Assembly: GCA_963792655.1 (NCBI GenBank)
Contig: CAWBWU010000005.1
Span: forward strand, 434,001 to 498,000
Source of the DNA: DOZZ01 sp963792655
GTDB lineage: Bacteria; Acidobacteriota; Terriglobia; Bryobacterales; Bryobacteraceae
DNA length: 64,000 bases
Direction of reading: 5' to 3'
Positions 15,716-24,939 of this stretch are shown one piece after another (position 1 is the first letter of the stretch; the number at the start of each line of letters is the position of its first letter). A program made the translations under genes and the position numbers. Below the pieces are notes generated by a model. It did no database searches. It was not told the origin of the DNA and saw nothing but the letters and a program-made list of their open reading frames with translations.

Positions 15716-18700
15716 ATGAATTTCACGAGTATTCGCGCCTACGTTCTATTGCTGAGTTTCGCGGCTCTTGCCTTTGGGCAGGACACGGCCACGATGAGCG
15801 GTACCGTCCGCGATAACAGCGGCGCGGTGATCACGCAAGCCGAGGTCACCGTTACCAGCACCGCGACGAACGCCGCACGCAAGACTCAAACCAACACCGA
15901 CGGTGATTACCTGATAGCCGGCTTGCCGCCAGGCGTATACAGCCTCACCATCTCGGCACCCGGATTCAAGCGCTACCAGGCGAACGATCTGGTACTGCGC
16001 ATTGCCCAGCAGGCGCGTGTCGATGCCGCACTCCTGGTCGGGGACGTTGCGTCGGAAGTAACCGTCGCGGGCGGAGCCGAGCAGGTCGAAACTGACTCCT
16101 CGGAACTCGCGGGCGTGATCACAACCAAGCAGATCAATCAGTTGGTTTTGAATGGCCGCAACTTCACACAACTGGTCACGTTGGTTCCCGGCGTCAGCAA
16201 CCAAACGGGCCAGGACGAAGGGCAGGTCGGTGTGAACGGCAGCGTCGCGATGAGTATCAACGGAGGCCGCACCGAATACAACAACTGGGAGATCGACGGC
16301 GGCGACAACATGGACAACGGCAGCAACGGCACGCTCAACGTGTATCCGAACGTGGATGCGATCGCCGAAGTCCGTGTGCTCACTTCCAGCTATGGCGCGC
16401 AGTACGGCCGCAACGGGTCGGGCACCGTTGAGACCATCACAAAATCAGGAACGCGTGATTTTCACGGCGACCTGTTTGAATTCGTGCGGAACGATATCTT
16501 CAACGCCCGCAATTTCTTCGAAACCGATCGCTCTTCTTACAAAAAGAATGACTACGGCTTCACCATCGGAGGCCCGCTGTTCATTCCTCGCCATTTCAAT
16601 TCAGGCCGCGAGAAAACGTTCTTCTTCTTCAGCGAAGATTGGCGCAAGGAACGTGTGCCAGGCCAGGTATTCAACCAGCAGTTGCCGTCGGTCGCAGAAC
16701 GCGCGGGCGACTTCTCCGATCTGTGCCCCGGGCCCGATTGCCCGCACGACGCAAACAATAATCCGTTCCCCGGAAACAAGGTTCCGGTCGACCCGAATGC
16801 GGCCGCAATTCTGAACGCTTTAATTCCCGTCCCCAACTCGGGCAGCGGATCTTCTTCGTTCTACAAGGCGGCTCCGAACTCGCCAACCGACTGGCGCGAG
16901 GAGTTGATCCGCGTCGATCAGAACATTACCGACAATCACCGCGTGTTCTTCCGGTTCATTCACGATTCGTGGAAAACGATCACGCCCACGCCCCTCTGGA
17001 GCGGCACTTCCAGCTTTTCTACGGTAAAGACCAATTTCGTCGGTCCTGGCGTCAGCCTGGTTGCGCATATGACAGACAGCGTGTCTCCGTCGCTGCTCAA
17101 CGAGTTTATCTTCAGCTACACCACAGACCATATCTTTCTGAATGCGCTCGGCAATGTGAACCGCCCGTCTACACTGACTTCCACGACAATCTTCAACAAC
17201 GGATCGGGAGGTCTGCTTCCGAGCATTAACCTATGCTGCAACGCAGCCTATGGCGGCGGCTTCGGACAGGACACCGGTTACTTTCCCTGGGTGAACTCGA
17301 ATCCGACTTACACCTTCCGAGATCAGGTTTCCAAGAACGCGGGGTCACATAATCTGTTCTTTGGGTTCTACTTCGCAGCGCGCCAAAAGAACGAACAGAA
17401 CAGCCCGCACCTGCAGGGAACGTTGAATTTTTCGGACACTGCCAGCGGGAGTACAGGCAACGCGTTTGCCGACTTCCTGACCGGTCAGATTCAGTCGTTT
17501 TCACAGACTACTGCGAAAATCAAATACTACAATCGCGCCAAGAGTCTCGAGCCATACATTCAAGACGACTGGCGAGTTACCAAGCGACTGACTCTGAACT
17601 TAGGTTTACGCATAAGCCTCTTCAATACCTATCACGAGAAATACTTGCGGGCTTATAACTTCGATCCCCGCCGCTATGATCCATCGAAGGCGCCTCTGAT
17701 CGATACCGACGGGTCGATCACCGGCGCCGCCGGTAATCTGATCCCGGGCACCGGAGATCCCTTCACCGGTCTAGTGCAGTGCGGCGCAGGCGGCGTGCCC
17801 TCCGGCTGTATGACTGGCCACATCTTCAATCCGGCGCCGCGGTTCGGGTTCGCGTACGATCCCTTCGGCGACGGGAAGACGGCCATTCGGGGCGCATACG
17901 GCATGTTCTTCGAAATGACGAATGGCAATGAGTCCAATACCGAGTCTCTCGAGGGCAGCCCGCCTCTCGTGCTGAGCGCTACGCAATACAACATCTCCGG
18001 ATATACAAATATTGGCGGTGGCGGAGTGGCATCCTACCCTCCCCTGACCCCAACGTCCATCCAGACGAAAGTTCGCTGGCCCTATATGCAACAGTGGCAC
18101 CTTGACGTTCAGCGCGAGCTGGCCAGGGATACCGTCGCGACCGTCTCTTATGTAGGAAGTAAAGGTACGCACCTGACCGATCAGCGCGACCTGAATCAGC
18201 TTCAGGCTACGCCTATTTCGCAAAACCCCTACTTGCCCGGCCAAGCGATGACCGCCGCCGACTGCTCGAACGGCACCGTCAATGGTGTGACGCCTGCCGG
18301 TCAAGCAGCTATCAACTTCAACGTCGCATGCGGCGCGGATCCCAACCCATATCGCTCCTTCCGAGGGTTCGGGACCATAGTCGGCTTGGAAGATCAGGCA
18401 AACTCAAGCTACAACGCCTTACAGGTTTCGGTCCGCCGGACCGCGGGACGAGCCCAGTTGAGCCTGGCCTATACGCTGAGCCACTCGATTGACGATTCAT
18501 CCGATCGCGGCGACGCCAACTTCGTAAATTCGTTCAACCTGGCGCAGACACGCGCCAGTTCTAACTTCGATCAGCGCCACTTGCTGAACATCAGCGGCAT
18601 CTATGACCTGCCGCTCTTCCAGCACACCGGTTTCCTGCACAGTGCTTTGGGCGGGTGGCAGGTTTCGGGATTGCTGACATTCCAAACCGGAACGCCCTTC

Positions 18701-19162
18701 AGCGTCTTGAACGGTGCGTACGGGCCTGGCGTCGGAAATGGCGTAGGGACGGGATCGTTTGTAGACATCATCGGCGATCCTAATGCCAGTCCATCTGTTC
18801 GCGAAGTCAACGGCATTTCTGGACCGCTGCTGTATAACCCCGCCGCATTTGCAGCGCCGCGCGGGCTTACGTTCGGCGATGCCGGCCGCAACATTCTGCG
18901 CAACCCCTCGAGGACCAATATAGACATGGGGTTATTCAAGCGATTCGCGATTCACGAGCAACGGGCGGTTGAGTTCCGTGCGGAAGGATTCAACGTCTTG
19001 AACCACACTCAGTTCAAGAGCGTGAACAATACGGCATCTTGTTACGCCGGTGCCAATAACTCGGCCGGCGACGCGAGCTGTCTGGATGGCAACAGTTTCT
19101 TACATCCGACCAGCGCACATAATCCCCGCATCCTTCAGTTCGGGGCTAAGTTAATTTTCTAA
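15716..19162 (+). CDS. Oar-like TonB-dependent outer-membrane receptor with CnaB-type N-terminal domain
   Basis: A 1148-residue outer-membrane protein. ATG at 15716 follows a strong AGGAGG at 15701-15706, so I rejected the upstream in-frame start at 15632. A signal peptide (to about residue 20, ending ALAFGQ) is followed by a carboxypeptidase-regulatory/CnaB-like domain (MSGTVRDNSGAVITQAEVTV, residues 24-105), a plug domain (LNGRNFTQLVTLVPGV; YGAQYGRNGSGTVETITKSG), and a long beta-barrel ending in a terminal aromatic (QFGAKLIF). This architecture is the expanded Oar/TonB family of Acidobacteria, thought to import oligosaccharides or peptides. The next gene lies on the opposite strand beyond a hairpin, so this is probably monocistronic. 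Confidence 0.93.
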   Translation: MNFTSIRAYVLLLSFAALAFGQDTATMSGTVRDNSGAVITQAEVTVTSTATNAARKTQTNTDGDYLIAGLPPGVYSLTISAPGFKRYQANDLVLRIAQQARVDAALLVGDVASEVTVAGGAEQVETDSSELAGVITTKQINQLVLNGRNFTQLVTLVPGVSNQTGQDEGQVGVNGSVAMSINGGRTEYNNWEIDGGDNMDNGSNGTLNVYPNVDAIAEVRVLTSSYGAQYGRNGSGTVETITKSGTRDFHGDLFEFVRNDIFNARNFFETDRSSYKKNDYGFTIGGPLFIPRHFNSGREKTFFFFSEDWRKERVPGQVFNQQLPSVAERAGDFSDLCPGPDCPHDANNNPFPGNKVPVDPNAAAILNALIPVPNSGSGSSSFYKAAPNSPTDWREELIRVDQNITDNHRVFFRFIHDSWKTITPTPLWSGTSSFSTVKTNFVGPGVSLVAHMTDSVSPSLLNEFIFSYTTDHIFLNALGNVNRPSTLTSTTIFNNGSGGLLPSINLCCNAAYGGGFGQDTGYFPWVNSNPTYTFRDQVSKNAGSHNLFFGFYFAARQKNEQNSPHLQGTLNFSDTASGSTGNAFADFLTGQIQSFSQTTAKIKYYNRAKSLEPYIQDDWRVTKRLTLNLGLRISLFNTYHEKYLRAYNFDPRRYDPSKAPLIDTDGSITGAAGNLIPGTGDPFTGLVQCGAGGVPSGCMTGHIFNPAPRFGFAYDPFGDGKTAIRGAYGMFFEMTNGNESNTESLEGSPPLVLSATQYNISGYTNIGGGGVASYPPLTPTSIQTKVRWPYMQQWHLDVQRELARDTVATVSYVGSKGTHLTDQRDLNQLQATPISQNPYLPGQAMTAADCSNGTVNGVTPAGQAAINFNVACGADPNPYRSFRGFGTIVGLEDQANSSYNALQVSVRRTAGRAQLSLAYTLSHSIDDSSDRGDANFVNSFNLAQTRASSNFDQRHLLNISGIYDLPLFQHTGFLHSALGGWQVSGLLTFQTGTPFSVLNGAYGPGVGNGVGTGSFVDIIGDPNASPSVREVNGISGPLLYNPAAFAAPRGLTFGDAGRNILRNPSRTNIDMGLFKRFAIHEQRAVEFRAEGFNVLNHTQFKSVNNTASCYAGANNSAGDASCLDGNSFLHPTSAHNPRILQFGAKLIF

Positions 19163-19173
19163 CTTAGCATTAA

Positions 19174-19209
19174 CCAGCAGTGCCTGAGCGAGCCATCAGG
19201 CACTGCTGG
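19174..19209. terminator. 14-bp perfect hairpin between convergent genes
   Basis: CCAGCAGTGCCTGA (19174-19187) is perfectly complementary to TCAGGCACTGCTGG (19196-19209) around an eight-base loop. It begins 12 bases after the receptor stop and ends 14 bases before the stop of the convergent isomerase-like gene, so it probably ends transcription from both sides. The U-tract of a textbook intrinsic terminator is lacking. Confidence 0.55.
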
Positions 19210-19223
19210 AGCCTAAGGGTGCT

Positions 19224-20060
19224 TTAGACGGTCAATCCGCGTAGATAAGGCACGCTAGCCTTCATCAGCGGCAGATCCATCTCAACGAAATAGTTCTTTA
19301 CTCCGCCCGTTTTTGCGGCGCGGAATATCTTCTTCCAATCGAGATCGTCCTGGCCCACGGCGACGACTTTCTTCTCTTTCGATGACCAGCCTTGCACATG
19401 CATGGAGATGAAGCGGCCCGGGTACTTCATGAAGTACTCAGCCGCATCGAAGCCATCGCTGATGGTTGAGACCTGGAACTGGAACTTCACCAGTTTGGGA
19501 TCAAGAAGATGAAACAGGACATCGTACGTGCGCTGGCCATCTACTTTACTGACTTCGAAATCTTCATTGTGCAAACCGAGTTGGATTCCTTCTCTCGATG
19601 TAGCAGCAGCGATCTTGTTGAACTCATCTGCAGCACGCTTCACATCGTCCATCGTTGGGTTCTTTGGACCGTCGAGACTCGGCACAAACATCTGCGTCAT
19701 GCCCGCGTCTTTGGCCCAGCCGAGGCTTCTCGCTAGATCTTTCCGGAGCTCGTTAATATCAAAATGGGAACTGAAACACTGGACACCCATACCGCCCAAG
19801 AGCTTGCGCAACTCGGCGCCGCTATATTTCCCGACCGGCGCAAATCCTGCGTCGGCATAGCCCCACGGCGAGCACAGTTCGATACTTTGGAAGCCGGCGG
19901 AGGCTAGAAGCTTGACCGTACCCGGAAAGTCTTTCGCAATCAGATCCCGTACTGGATAGGTCTGGCAGCCGATCGGAAGCCCCAAGGGTCTGGCAGCCAG
20001 CGGCGATGCTGCCAAGGCACCAGCCGCCATGCTCTTCAAGAGTTCTCTGCGCGTCGCCAT
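19224..20060 (-). CDS. Exported sugar phosphate isomerase/epimerase-like TIM-barrel protein
   Basis: A 278-residue protein of the xylose-isomerase-like (AP endonuclease family 2) TIM-barrel superfamily. The N-terminus has a twin-arginine signal (ATRRELLKSMAAGALAASP), which suggests Tat export, a common arrangement in Acidobacteria and Planctomycetes. Barrel features include IGCQTYPVRD (strand 1), QSIELCSPWGY, CFSSHFD, LGLHNEDFE with possible metal-binding His and Glu, SMHVQGW, and a C-terminal FVEMDLP with a likely metal-ligand Glu. It probably acts on a sugar or polyol in the periplasm. It lies immediately downstream of the PQQ dehydrogenase (nine bases after its stop), so they are likely one operon with the cytochrome. 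Confidence 0.9.
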   Translation of the reverse strand: MATRRELLKSMAAGALAASPLAARPLGLPIGCQTYPVRDLIAKDFPGTVKLLASAGFQSIELCSPWGYADAGFAPVGKYSGAELRKLLGGMGVQCFSSHFDINELRKDLARSLGWAKDAGMTQMFVPSLDGPKNPTMDDVKRAADEFNKIAAATSREGIQLGLHNEDFEVSKVDGQRTYDVLFHLLDPKLVKFQFQVSTISDGFDAAEYFMKYPGRFISMHVQGWSSKEKKVVAVGQDDLDWKKIFRAAKTGGVKNYFVEMDLPLMKASVPYLRGLTV

Positions 20061-20069
20061 GAAAACCTC

Positions 20070-21746
20070 TCAGTAAAGAACAAACGCCCAGATCGCATCG
20101 TTGGTAGCGGCGATCACGTACTGGCGTCCGTCTAGCAGATACGTCTGCGGCGGATTGCTAATCTCCCCGATACGGGTATTCCAGAGCGGCTTTCCGTTAC
20201 TCGCGTCCATCGCCATTAAACTGCCCGCACCGTCGCCCGCAAACAATAAGCCTCCCGCAGTGGTCAGCAGTCCGCCGCCACCGAGTCCCTCACAGTAGAG
20301 GGAATGGCGCCAGGCTACCTTACCCGTCCTGTAGTCGATAGCCGTGATGTAACTGGAAACAGATCCGACTTCGGCCTCTTCCTTTCCTCCTAATCCCATC
20401 GACCCCCGCGGGTCCACGTCGGTGAGATAGAAGAGTGAATACTGATTACTCTCCTGCACATAAAGCAAGCCGGTATCCGGCGAATAAGCAGGCGGTTCCC
20501 AATTGACCGTGCCGTCGGAGTTCGGCGATACCAGTGAACCCGGCACCGTGGCATTCTTCTTCGGGTCGAACTTGGGCCCGCCGAATTTGTTCAGACCATT
20601 TGCCCAGTTCGTGAACATCCCGTACTTGCTGGTGACCAGATGTTCACCCGTCACACGATCTAAGGTGAAGTAATAACCGTTGCGGGCCGCGGTCAACGCA
20701 AGCTTACGCATCTTGCCGTTAAACATTGCGTCGACCAGGACAGGAGTCTGCGCTGAATCGTAATCGTGCATGTCGTGCGGAGAGGTTTGGAAGTACCACG
20801 CCATCTTCCCCGTATCGACATTGAGCGCGATCAGCGAACAGGTAAACAAGTTGTCACCCTTACCGCGCGTGTCGGTGAATGCCGGGGTCGGGTTACCGGT
20901 GCCGAAAATGTAGAGATGCGTCTCCGGGTCGTACGCACCGGGAATCCATGTCTGCGCCCCGCCATGACGCGCCGCATCCAAATTGGCCCAGGTCTCTAAA
21001 CCGGGGTCGCCCTTCTGTTGCGGCACAGTAAAGAACTTCCACTGGAGCGCTCCTGTCTCCGGATCGAATGACTGTAGAAAGCCGGGTGAATCGATGTCGT
21101 TGCCGGTCCCAACCAGCACATGATTGCCGGTAACCACAGGCGCCGGCGTAGAAAAGTAGCCTTGTGCAAGATCCGCGATCGGTTTGTGCCAGCGCTCCTT
21201 ACCGGTCTTAGCTTCGAGAGAGACCAGATAGTTATCCGGCGTCTCCATAAACAGGTAGTTGTTCCACATCGCTAACCCGCGATTACCGATGTGCGTGCCA
21301 CCTTTGGTCTTCCAGAAATAATGCCAAAGCTCGCGGCCATCGTGCGCGTCCATTGCCCATGCGTTATCGGGCATCGTGAAATACAGCGTGCCGTCGACCT
21401 GCAATACCGACGCCTTGATATTGCCGCCAGAGCCGCCCAAATCACCTGGCCCCTCACCGCCGACAATCACCTCAGGCGCTTCGGCTGCGCGGCGCCTTCG
21501 GTTTCCATCCGCGCGTCCATCGCCCGGAGTCACTCGGCTCATCCACGCCAGCGTAAGGTGCTGAACGTTAGAACGGTCCACCAACTTAAGCGCGCTATAA
21601 CGCCGGCCCGTGTAATCGCCGCTATAAGTCGGCCACGAGTCTTTGAGCGGCTTTAGAATCTCTTCTGGCGTTACGCCCTTACCTTGACCCCAGACAATCG
21701 GCGTCAGCACTAAGGGAGCGATCAATATCAGGTAAGTGAGCTTCAT
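20070..21746 (-). CDS. PQQ-dependent (quinoprotein) alcohol/sugar dehydrogenase
   Basis: A 558-residue periplasmic quinoprotein with a signal peptide (residues 1-20) and an eight-bladed propeller rich in W-docking repeats (GRELWHYFWKTKGG, GKERWHKPIADLAQG, TGALQWKFFTVPQ, GKMAWYFQTSPHDMHDYD, GKVAWRHSLYCEG, GKPLWNTRIGE). The active-site segment HDMHDYDSAQTPVL near residue 327 supplies the catalytic Asp. A second Asp lies two residues later, the position that in some relatives coordinates a lanthanide. No fused cytochrome domain is present. The start overlaps the stop of the cytochrome c gene as ATGA, so that protein is the obvious electron acceptor. The substrate is unknown. Confidence 0.92.
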   Translation of the reverse strand: MKLTYLILIAPLVLTPIVWGQGKGVTPEEILKPLKDSWPTYSGDYTGRRYSALKLVDRSNVQHLTLAWMSRVTPGDGRADGNRRRRAAEAPEVIVGGEGPGDLGGSGGNIKASVLQVDGTLYFTMPDNAWAMDAHDGRELWHYFWKTKGGTHIGNRGLAMWNNYLFMETPDNYLVSLEAKTGKERWHKPIADLAQGYFSTPAPVVTGNHVLVGTGNDIDSPGFLQSFDPETGALQWKFFTVPQQKGDPGLETWANLDAARHGGAQTWIPGAYDPETHLYIFGTGNPTPAFTDTRGKGDNLFTCSLIALNVDTGKMAWYFQTSPHDMHDYDSAQTPVLVDAMFNGKMRKLALTAARNGYYFTLDRVTGEHLVTSKYGMFTNWANGLNKFGGPKFDPKKNATVPGSLVSPNSDGTVNWEPPAYSPDTGLLYVQESNQYSLFYLTDVDPRGSMGLGGKEEAEVGSVSSYITAIDYRTGKVAWRHSLYCEGLGGGGLLTTAGGLLFAGDGAGSLMAMDASNGKPLWNTRIGEISNPPQTYLLDGRQYVIAATNDAIWAFVLY

Positions 21747-22630
21747 TTGAGGGTCGTGAGAAATGCTGTTACGTCGTGAATGTCGCGATCCGTGTATTGT
21801 GTCAACAAGTCACGATGTCCCTTCATCGGATCGTGAACTTCCACATGCGGATCATCCCCGTTGCGGCGGAAAGAACGGATGGTGCGATCGCTCAGTTGCA
21901 CCGAAACCAAGAAGTCATCGATGTGCACCAAACGGCCTTCAACCTTCTCTCCGGCAACGGTGTTGATTGAGGCGGTGACCGCGCGGGGGTCAAGGGCACC
22001 CGCGTCCATCTGGGCGCGCCGCCGGCGCTGGCTCTCCCCACGAACCCAGGCAGTCTGCAGATCTTTCGGGTCCGGAATTTTTGTTGCGATCCCCTGCATA
22101 TCGCCAGTCACGGAATGGCAGCTACTGCATTTCGCAGAGAAGTAAGCCTGGCCCTCTTTCGCGTTGCCAACCACCACGTTCAGACTCGCACGGCCCGTTT
22201 CGGGCGGCTTTCCCTGAACCCCAATCGTCTCCATGACGCTTCGCACGTACGCCGCGACCATCAGGCCATCTTCCTGACTGATGGGTATCGCGGGCATGCC
22301 CGCAGCTTTGCGGCTGCCCTGAATGATCGGCAGAATTAATTCACCGTGCTGATCGCTCAGCGCGACCTGCGAGCGCAGCAGATTCGGCCCGCCCATGTCA
22401 CCGCCGCGAAGGTCCGCCCCGTGACAGATGGCGCACTGAATTCCGTACACCGCTTTCCCGCGCGCAATCTGCGCCGGATCACCCGGCTCCCTATGCTGCC
22501 CCGGAACGAAACCGCCGCTGCGAACCCTCGGCTCCGGCGGCGTCTGCGCAGAGAGCGTAGAGCCCAGACTGAAGACCGCGATGAAAGTTGCAACACCGAA
22601 ACTCTGAATTCTCAATGATTGCCTCACCAC
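21743..22630 (-). CDS. Di-haem cytochrome c, electron acceptor of the PQQ dehydrogenase
   Basis: An exported protein of about 295 residues with a signal peptide (FGVATFIAVFSLGSTLSAQ) and two c-type haem sites: CAICHG near residue 64 and CSSCHS near residue 167. Each site is followed by a Met suitable as sixth ligand (for example AGMPAIPIS after the first). A C-terminal domain after about residue 190 (GEKVEGRLVHIDDFLVSVQLSD) is a small beta module seen in related cytochromes beside PQQ dehydrogenases. The start is uncertain: GTG at 22630, GTG at 22627 and TTG at 22642 are in frame, none with a good ribosome site. The stop overlaps the dehydrogenase start. Confidence 0.88.
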   Translation of the reverse strand: MVRQSLRIQSFGVATFIAVFSLGSTLSAQTPPEPRVRSGGFVPGQHREPGDPAQIARGKAVYGIQCAICHGADLRGGDMGGPNLLRSQVALSDQHGELILPIIQGSRKAAGMPAIPISQEDGLMVAAYVRSVMETIGVQGKPPETGRASLNVVVGNAKEGQAYFSAKCSSCHSVTGDMQGIATKIPDPKDLQTAWVRGESQRRRRAQMDAGALDPRAVTASINTVAGEKVEGRLVHIDDFLVSVQLSDRTIRSFRRNGDDPHVEVHDPMKGHRDLLTQYTDRDIHDVTAFLTTLK

Positions 22631-23001
22631 AAAATGTATCAATGTCCGAGCGGGTCAGGCGTCGAGTAGTGGCCCGAATGGCTGAATCCGGTCCAATGAA
22701 GAGCCGCGTGCGTGCCGCACGCGCAGCAGGCTGTGGTGCAAGACAAATTTGAAATTCCGAGGGAGCCGTGCGTCGCGGGACAGCGCTAAGAAGGTAGTAC
22801 AAAATTCAGAACATGGTTTTTTGAAGGGAGAAACTGTAAGGGCAGAAATACGCTGCGCTTAAAGGTGGTTTTGCCCCGCAATGCCGGGGCGATCGCATTC
22901 CTACACCGCGGGGCTATTGATCTCGGACGAATAAAACTTCAGAAAGGGTTGCACTTCACGAAAATGGCGGGCACCGTTAGGACGCCCGCCGTTCCATTCA
23001 C
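22631..23001. other. Intergenic region between divergent cytochrome promoter side and ice-binding gene end
   Basis: About 370 bases with no supported gene. It contains a perfect seven-base hairpin (GCGTGCG 22706-22712 with CGCACGC 22716-22722) upstream of the cytochrome gene, and a second stem (GCCCCG 22873-22878 with CGGGGC 22885-22890) about 110 bases downstream of the ice-binding gene. Neither has a T-run. The cytochrome/dehydrogenase promoter should lie here, but I cannot assign boxes. Confidence 0.5.
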
Positions 23002-23801
23002 TCAGGCTGTTTTGCGCCGAAACTTGGAAACGCAAACGCCTACACAGAGCAGAAAACCAGTACCCAGCAGAGTTGCGCTCTGGGGTTCCGGAACGGCACT
23101 GACGGTCGTGCCTTCACACCCAAGAGTGTCGATGGAGACAACGTTCGAATCCAGGGTCACCGCACCGTTGCGAGCTAGCGCGCGCCCGCAGTCAATGGTC
23201 GCACCCGTGTTCAACGTGATGCTGGTTAGCGCCAGGATATTACCGGCGAAGGAAGTTGTGGTGCCCAGTGTAGCGGAGCTGCCTACCTGAAAGAAGACAC
23301 TGTCACCATTTCCGGCGCCGGTGAACACGACCGAAGAAGCACTGGCCGTGGTTAACGTGCTCCCGATCTGGAATACAAAAGTGAGTTCGGGTTGCCCAGA
23401 GCATTGAGCGTGAGCATTCCCGTAAGTTGCGCTGACGAGTTGAAGCAGTAGACGCCCGGGAGCAGTGTCAGGCCACCCAGGTTTTGGCCACTCAAGTTGG
23501 TGCTGCAGGGGAGGCCTGCCGCGGTGTTGTAGGCCGTCGTCAAGTCTATCTGAGCTTGCTGAGCAACGGCATCGGCCGAGTGCATCGTTCCGGTCACGGT
23601 TCCAGGAGGAAATCCGGTGATCGCCGTACCCGGCCACACACCCAGGTTTCCGTTGATCACGGTTGGTCCGGTGTTTGTGACAGTACTTCCCGCGAGCACT
23701 GCAAAGGGATCTGCGGCGCCCAGATTAATCGCAAATGGATCGGCAAATGCGCTGGGGGCCAAAACTGACAGTAATACAACGAATTTGGTGCACAACTTCA
23801 T
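23002..23801 (-). pseudogene. Ice-binding protein (DUF3494) with PEP-CTERM tail, interrupted by one frameshift
   Basis: Two frames join into one protein of about 266 residues. The first (23801-23352) has a signal peptide (LLSVLAPSAFA) and the DUF3494 N-terminal half (AADPFAVLAGSTVTNTGPTVINGNLGVWPGTAITGFPPG). The second (ending at 23002) continues the beta-helix (FVFQIGSTLTTASASSVVF; VGSSATLGTTTSFAGNILALTSITLNTGAT; GRALARNGAVTLDSN). The break is at the four-T run (AAAA at 23377-23380 on the plus strand): one extra T would give GNPNSLFVFQIGS, which fits the family. The C-terminus has VPEP, a hydrophobic helix and FRRK, a PEP-CTERM sorting signal. The start ATG has GAGGA upstream. Predicted to be an exported ice-binding or adhesion protein if intact. 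Confidence 0.85.
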
Positions 23802-23892
23802 GTGTTCCTCGTCTTTTCAGGTTGAAATTGAAGTACCCGTCGGGAACCGAAGCCAAACTACACGGGCAGCCTGGGAATAATCCTTGCCACCG

Positions 23893-23925
23893 GTTTTGCA
23901 AAACACCTTGCGGATTTCTCCGCAA
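23893..23925. promoter_or_regulatory. Palindrome plus hairpin upstream of the ice-binding gene
   Basis: GTTTTGCAAAAC at 23893-23904 is a perfect 12-base palindrome, and four bases on TTGCGGA (23908-23914) pairs with TCCGCAA (23919-23925). The pair lies about 90-125 bases upstream of the ice-binding start, a plausible operator position. Binding partner unknown. Confidence 0.25.
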
Positions 23926-24697
23926 ATGCTCTATTTGGCCGTACAGAGTGTGCGTCTAGAATATCCAATTCGCTCGAATTACCTAGAACAATTTGCGTTA
24001 CGGGGCAGAAATCTCCCAGTCCGAGTACTTTTGTTCACACTTTCGAAGCAAATTGCCCTACATAGCACCGCTCGACTCTGCAAAAGCAAGCCTATAAAAA
24101 CACGCTCGCGCCGCAATTAGGGGATTTCCGAATGTTTTAAGGGAATTGGTGGTCGGAAGCGAGCGCCCCCTTCAGGTAGCTAGTTTTCAAAGGTCAACGC
24201 GCGCGGAAATCTTCCGCGGCCTGTCCCGATTCTCCTGCTGACAGCATCATTCGTCAGGCCTTAGACCCACGAGAGACCAGAGACCATACAGAATCTCATC
24301 TACGAAAATAGACGCTGCAATGAACGCGCGGAATAGCGCGCGCGACGGTCGCGATTAAGCTGGAAAGTTCGGCTACTCGGAGGACGTGAGAGGTGATTTC
24401 CGGCCCGAGAGTCTCTACTACTTTGGCCATGGCCAAGTCTTTGCGGCGTACGTCGTAAGCTGCAAAGACAGGGAATTCCTGATCGGGTGGAATGCCCACT
24501 AAATCAAAGAGTGTTGCGGTCAGTCGATCCGAAAAGATCTCGTTCAGTAGCCCTAATGGCGAGCCAGTGGGAGCCGATACTTCGCGGATGTTCGAGCGCA
24601 GTTAACCAGAAAAGCTTGTCTGAACCGAGACGAAGAAAGGCTTTTAAAAAGGCAGGTGAGATCTGGCCGAAAAAAATTACCCGCAAATCATGACTGA

Positions 24698-24775
24698 GCA
24701 GAGAGGCCGACTTGCAAAAAGTGTTTCCAGTTTGCGCGATTTCTGCTGACTTGCAGTGCACCGAAAGAGCTGGAA
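24698..24775 (+). repeat. Diverged intergenic repeat, copy 1
   Basis: GCAGAGAGGCCGA (24698-24710), then CCAGTTTGCGCG (24727-24738), TTTCTG and CCGAAAGAG occur in the same order and at nearly the same spacing as in copy 2 at 27571. The first two blocks are 29 bases apart in both copies. Intervening bases are only partly conserved. The two copies bracket the aquaporin and GMC oxidoreductase genes. Confidence 0.45.
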
Positions 24776-24939
24776 GTAGGAGAGAGGCAGACCGACGAAG
24801 AGCCGACCAGATTTCGCTCCCCAATCATTCGGCGAGTTCGAACGCTTTTGCTGAGAGGCCGCCGTACTCCGCAGATGGCGTCAGAGCGTCAGCTTGTTTA
24901 CTCGGCCACCGATCAAGCGCAAGATGGTCTTGGTAGAGG

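Larger units (their letters stand above)
23802..24939. other. Gene-poor 1.1-kb region
   Basis: No convincing gene. It looks more A/T-rich than its flanks (one sampled 60-base line at 24001 is 48% GC). Two minus-strand frames (24296-24499, 67 codons; 24504-24824, 106 codons) are open but have no ribosome site and no recognisable pattern, and are more likely remnants or chance. The right part holds one copy of the diverged repeat described at 24698. Confidence 0.5.

Noticed and set aside
22873..22890. GCCCCG/CGGGGC stem as terminator of the ice-binding gene
   Set aside because: It is about 110 bases past the stop and is followed on that strand by A residues, not T.
24296..24824. Two open frames (67 and 106 codons) on the minus strand in the gene-poor region
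   Set aside because: No ribosome site, odd composition and no recognisable motif; more likely chance or remnant.
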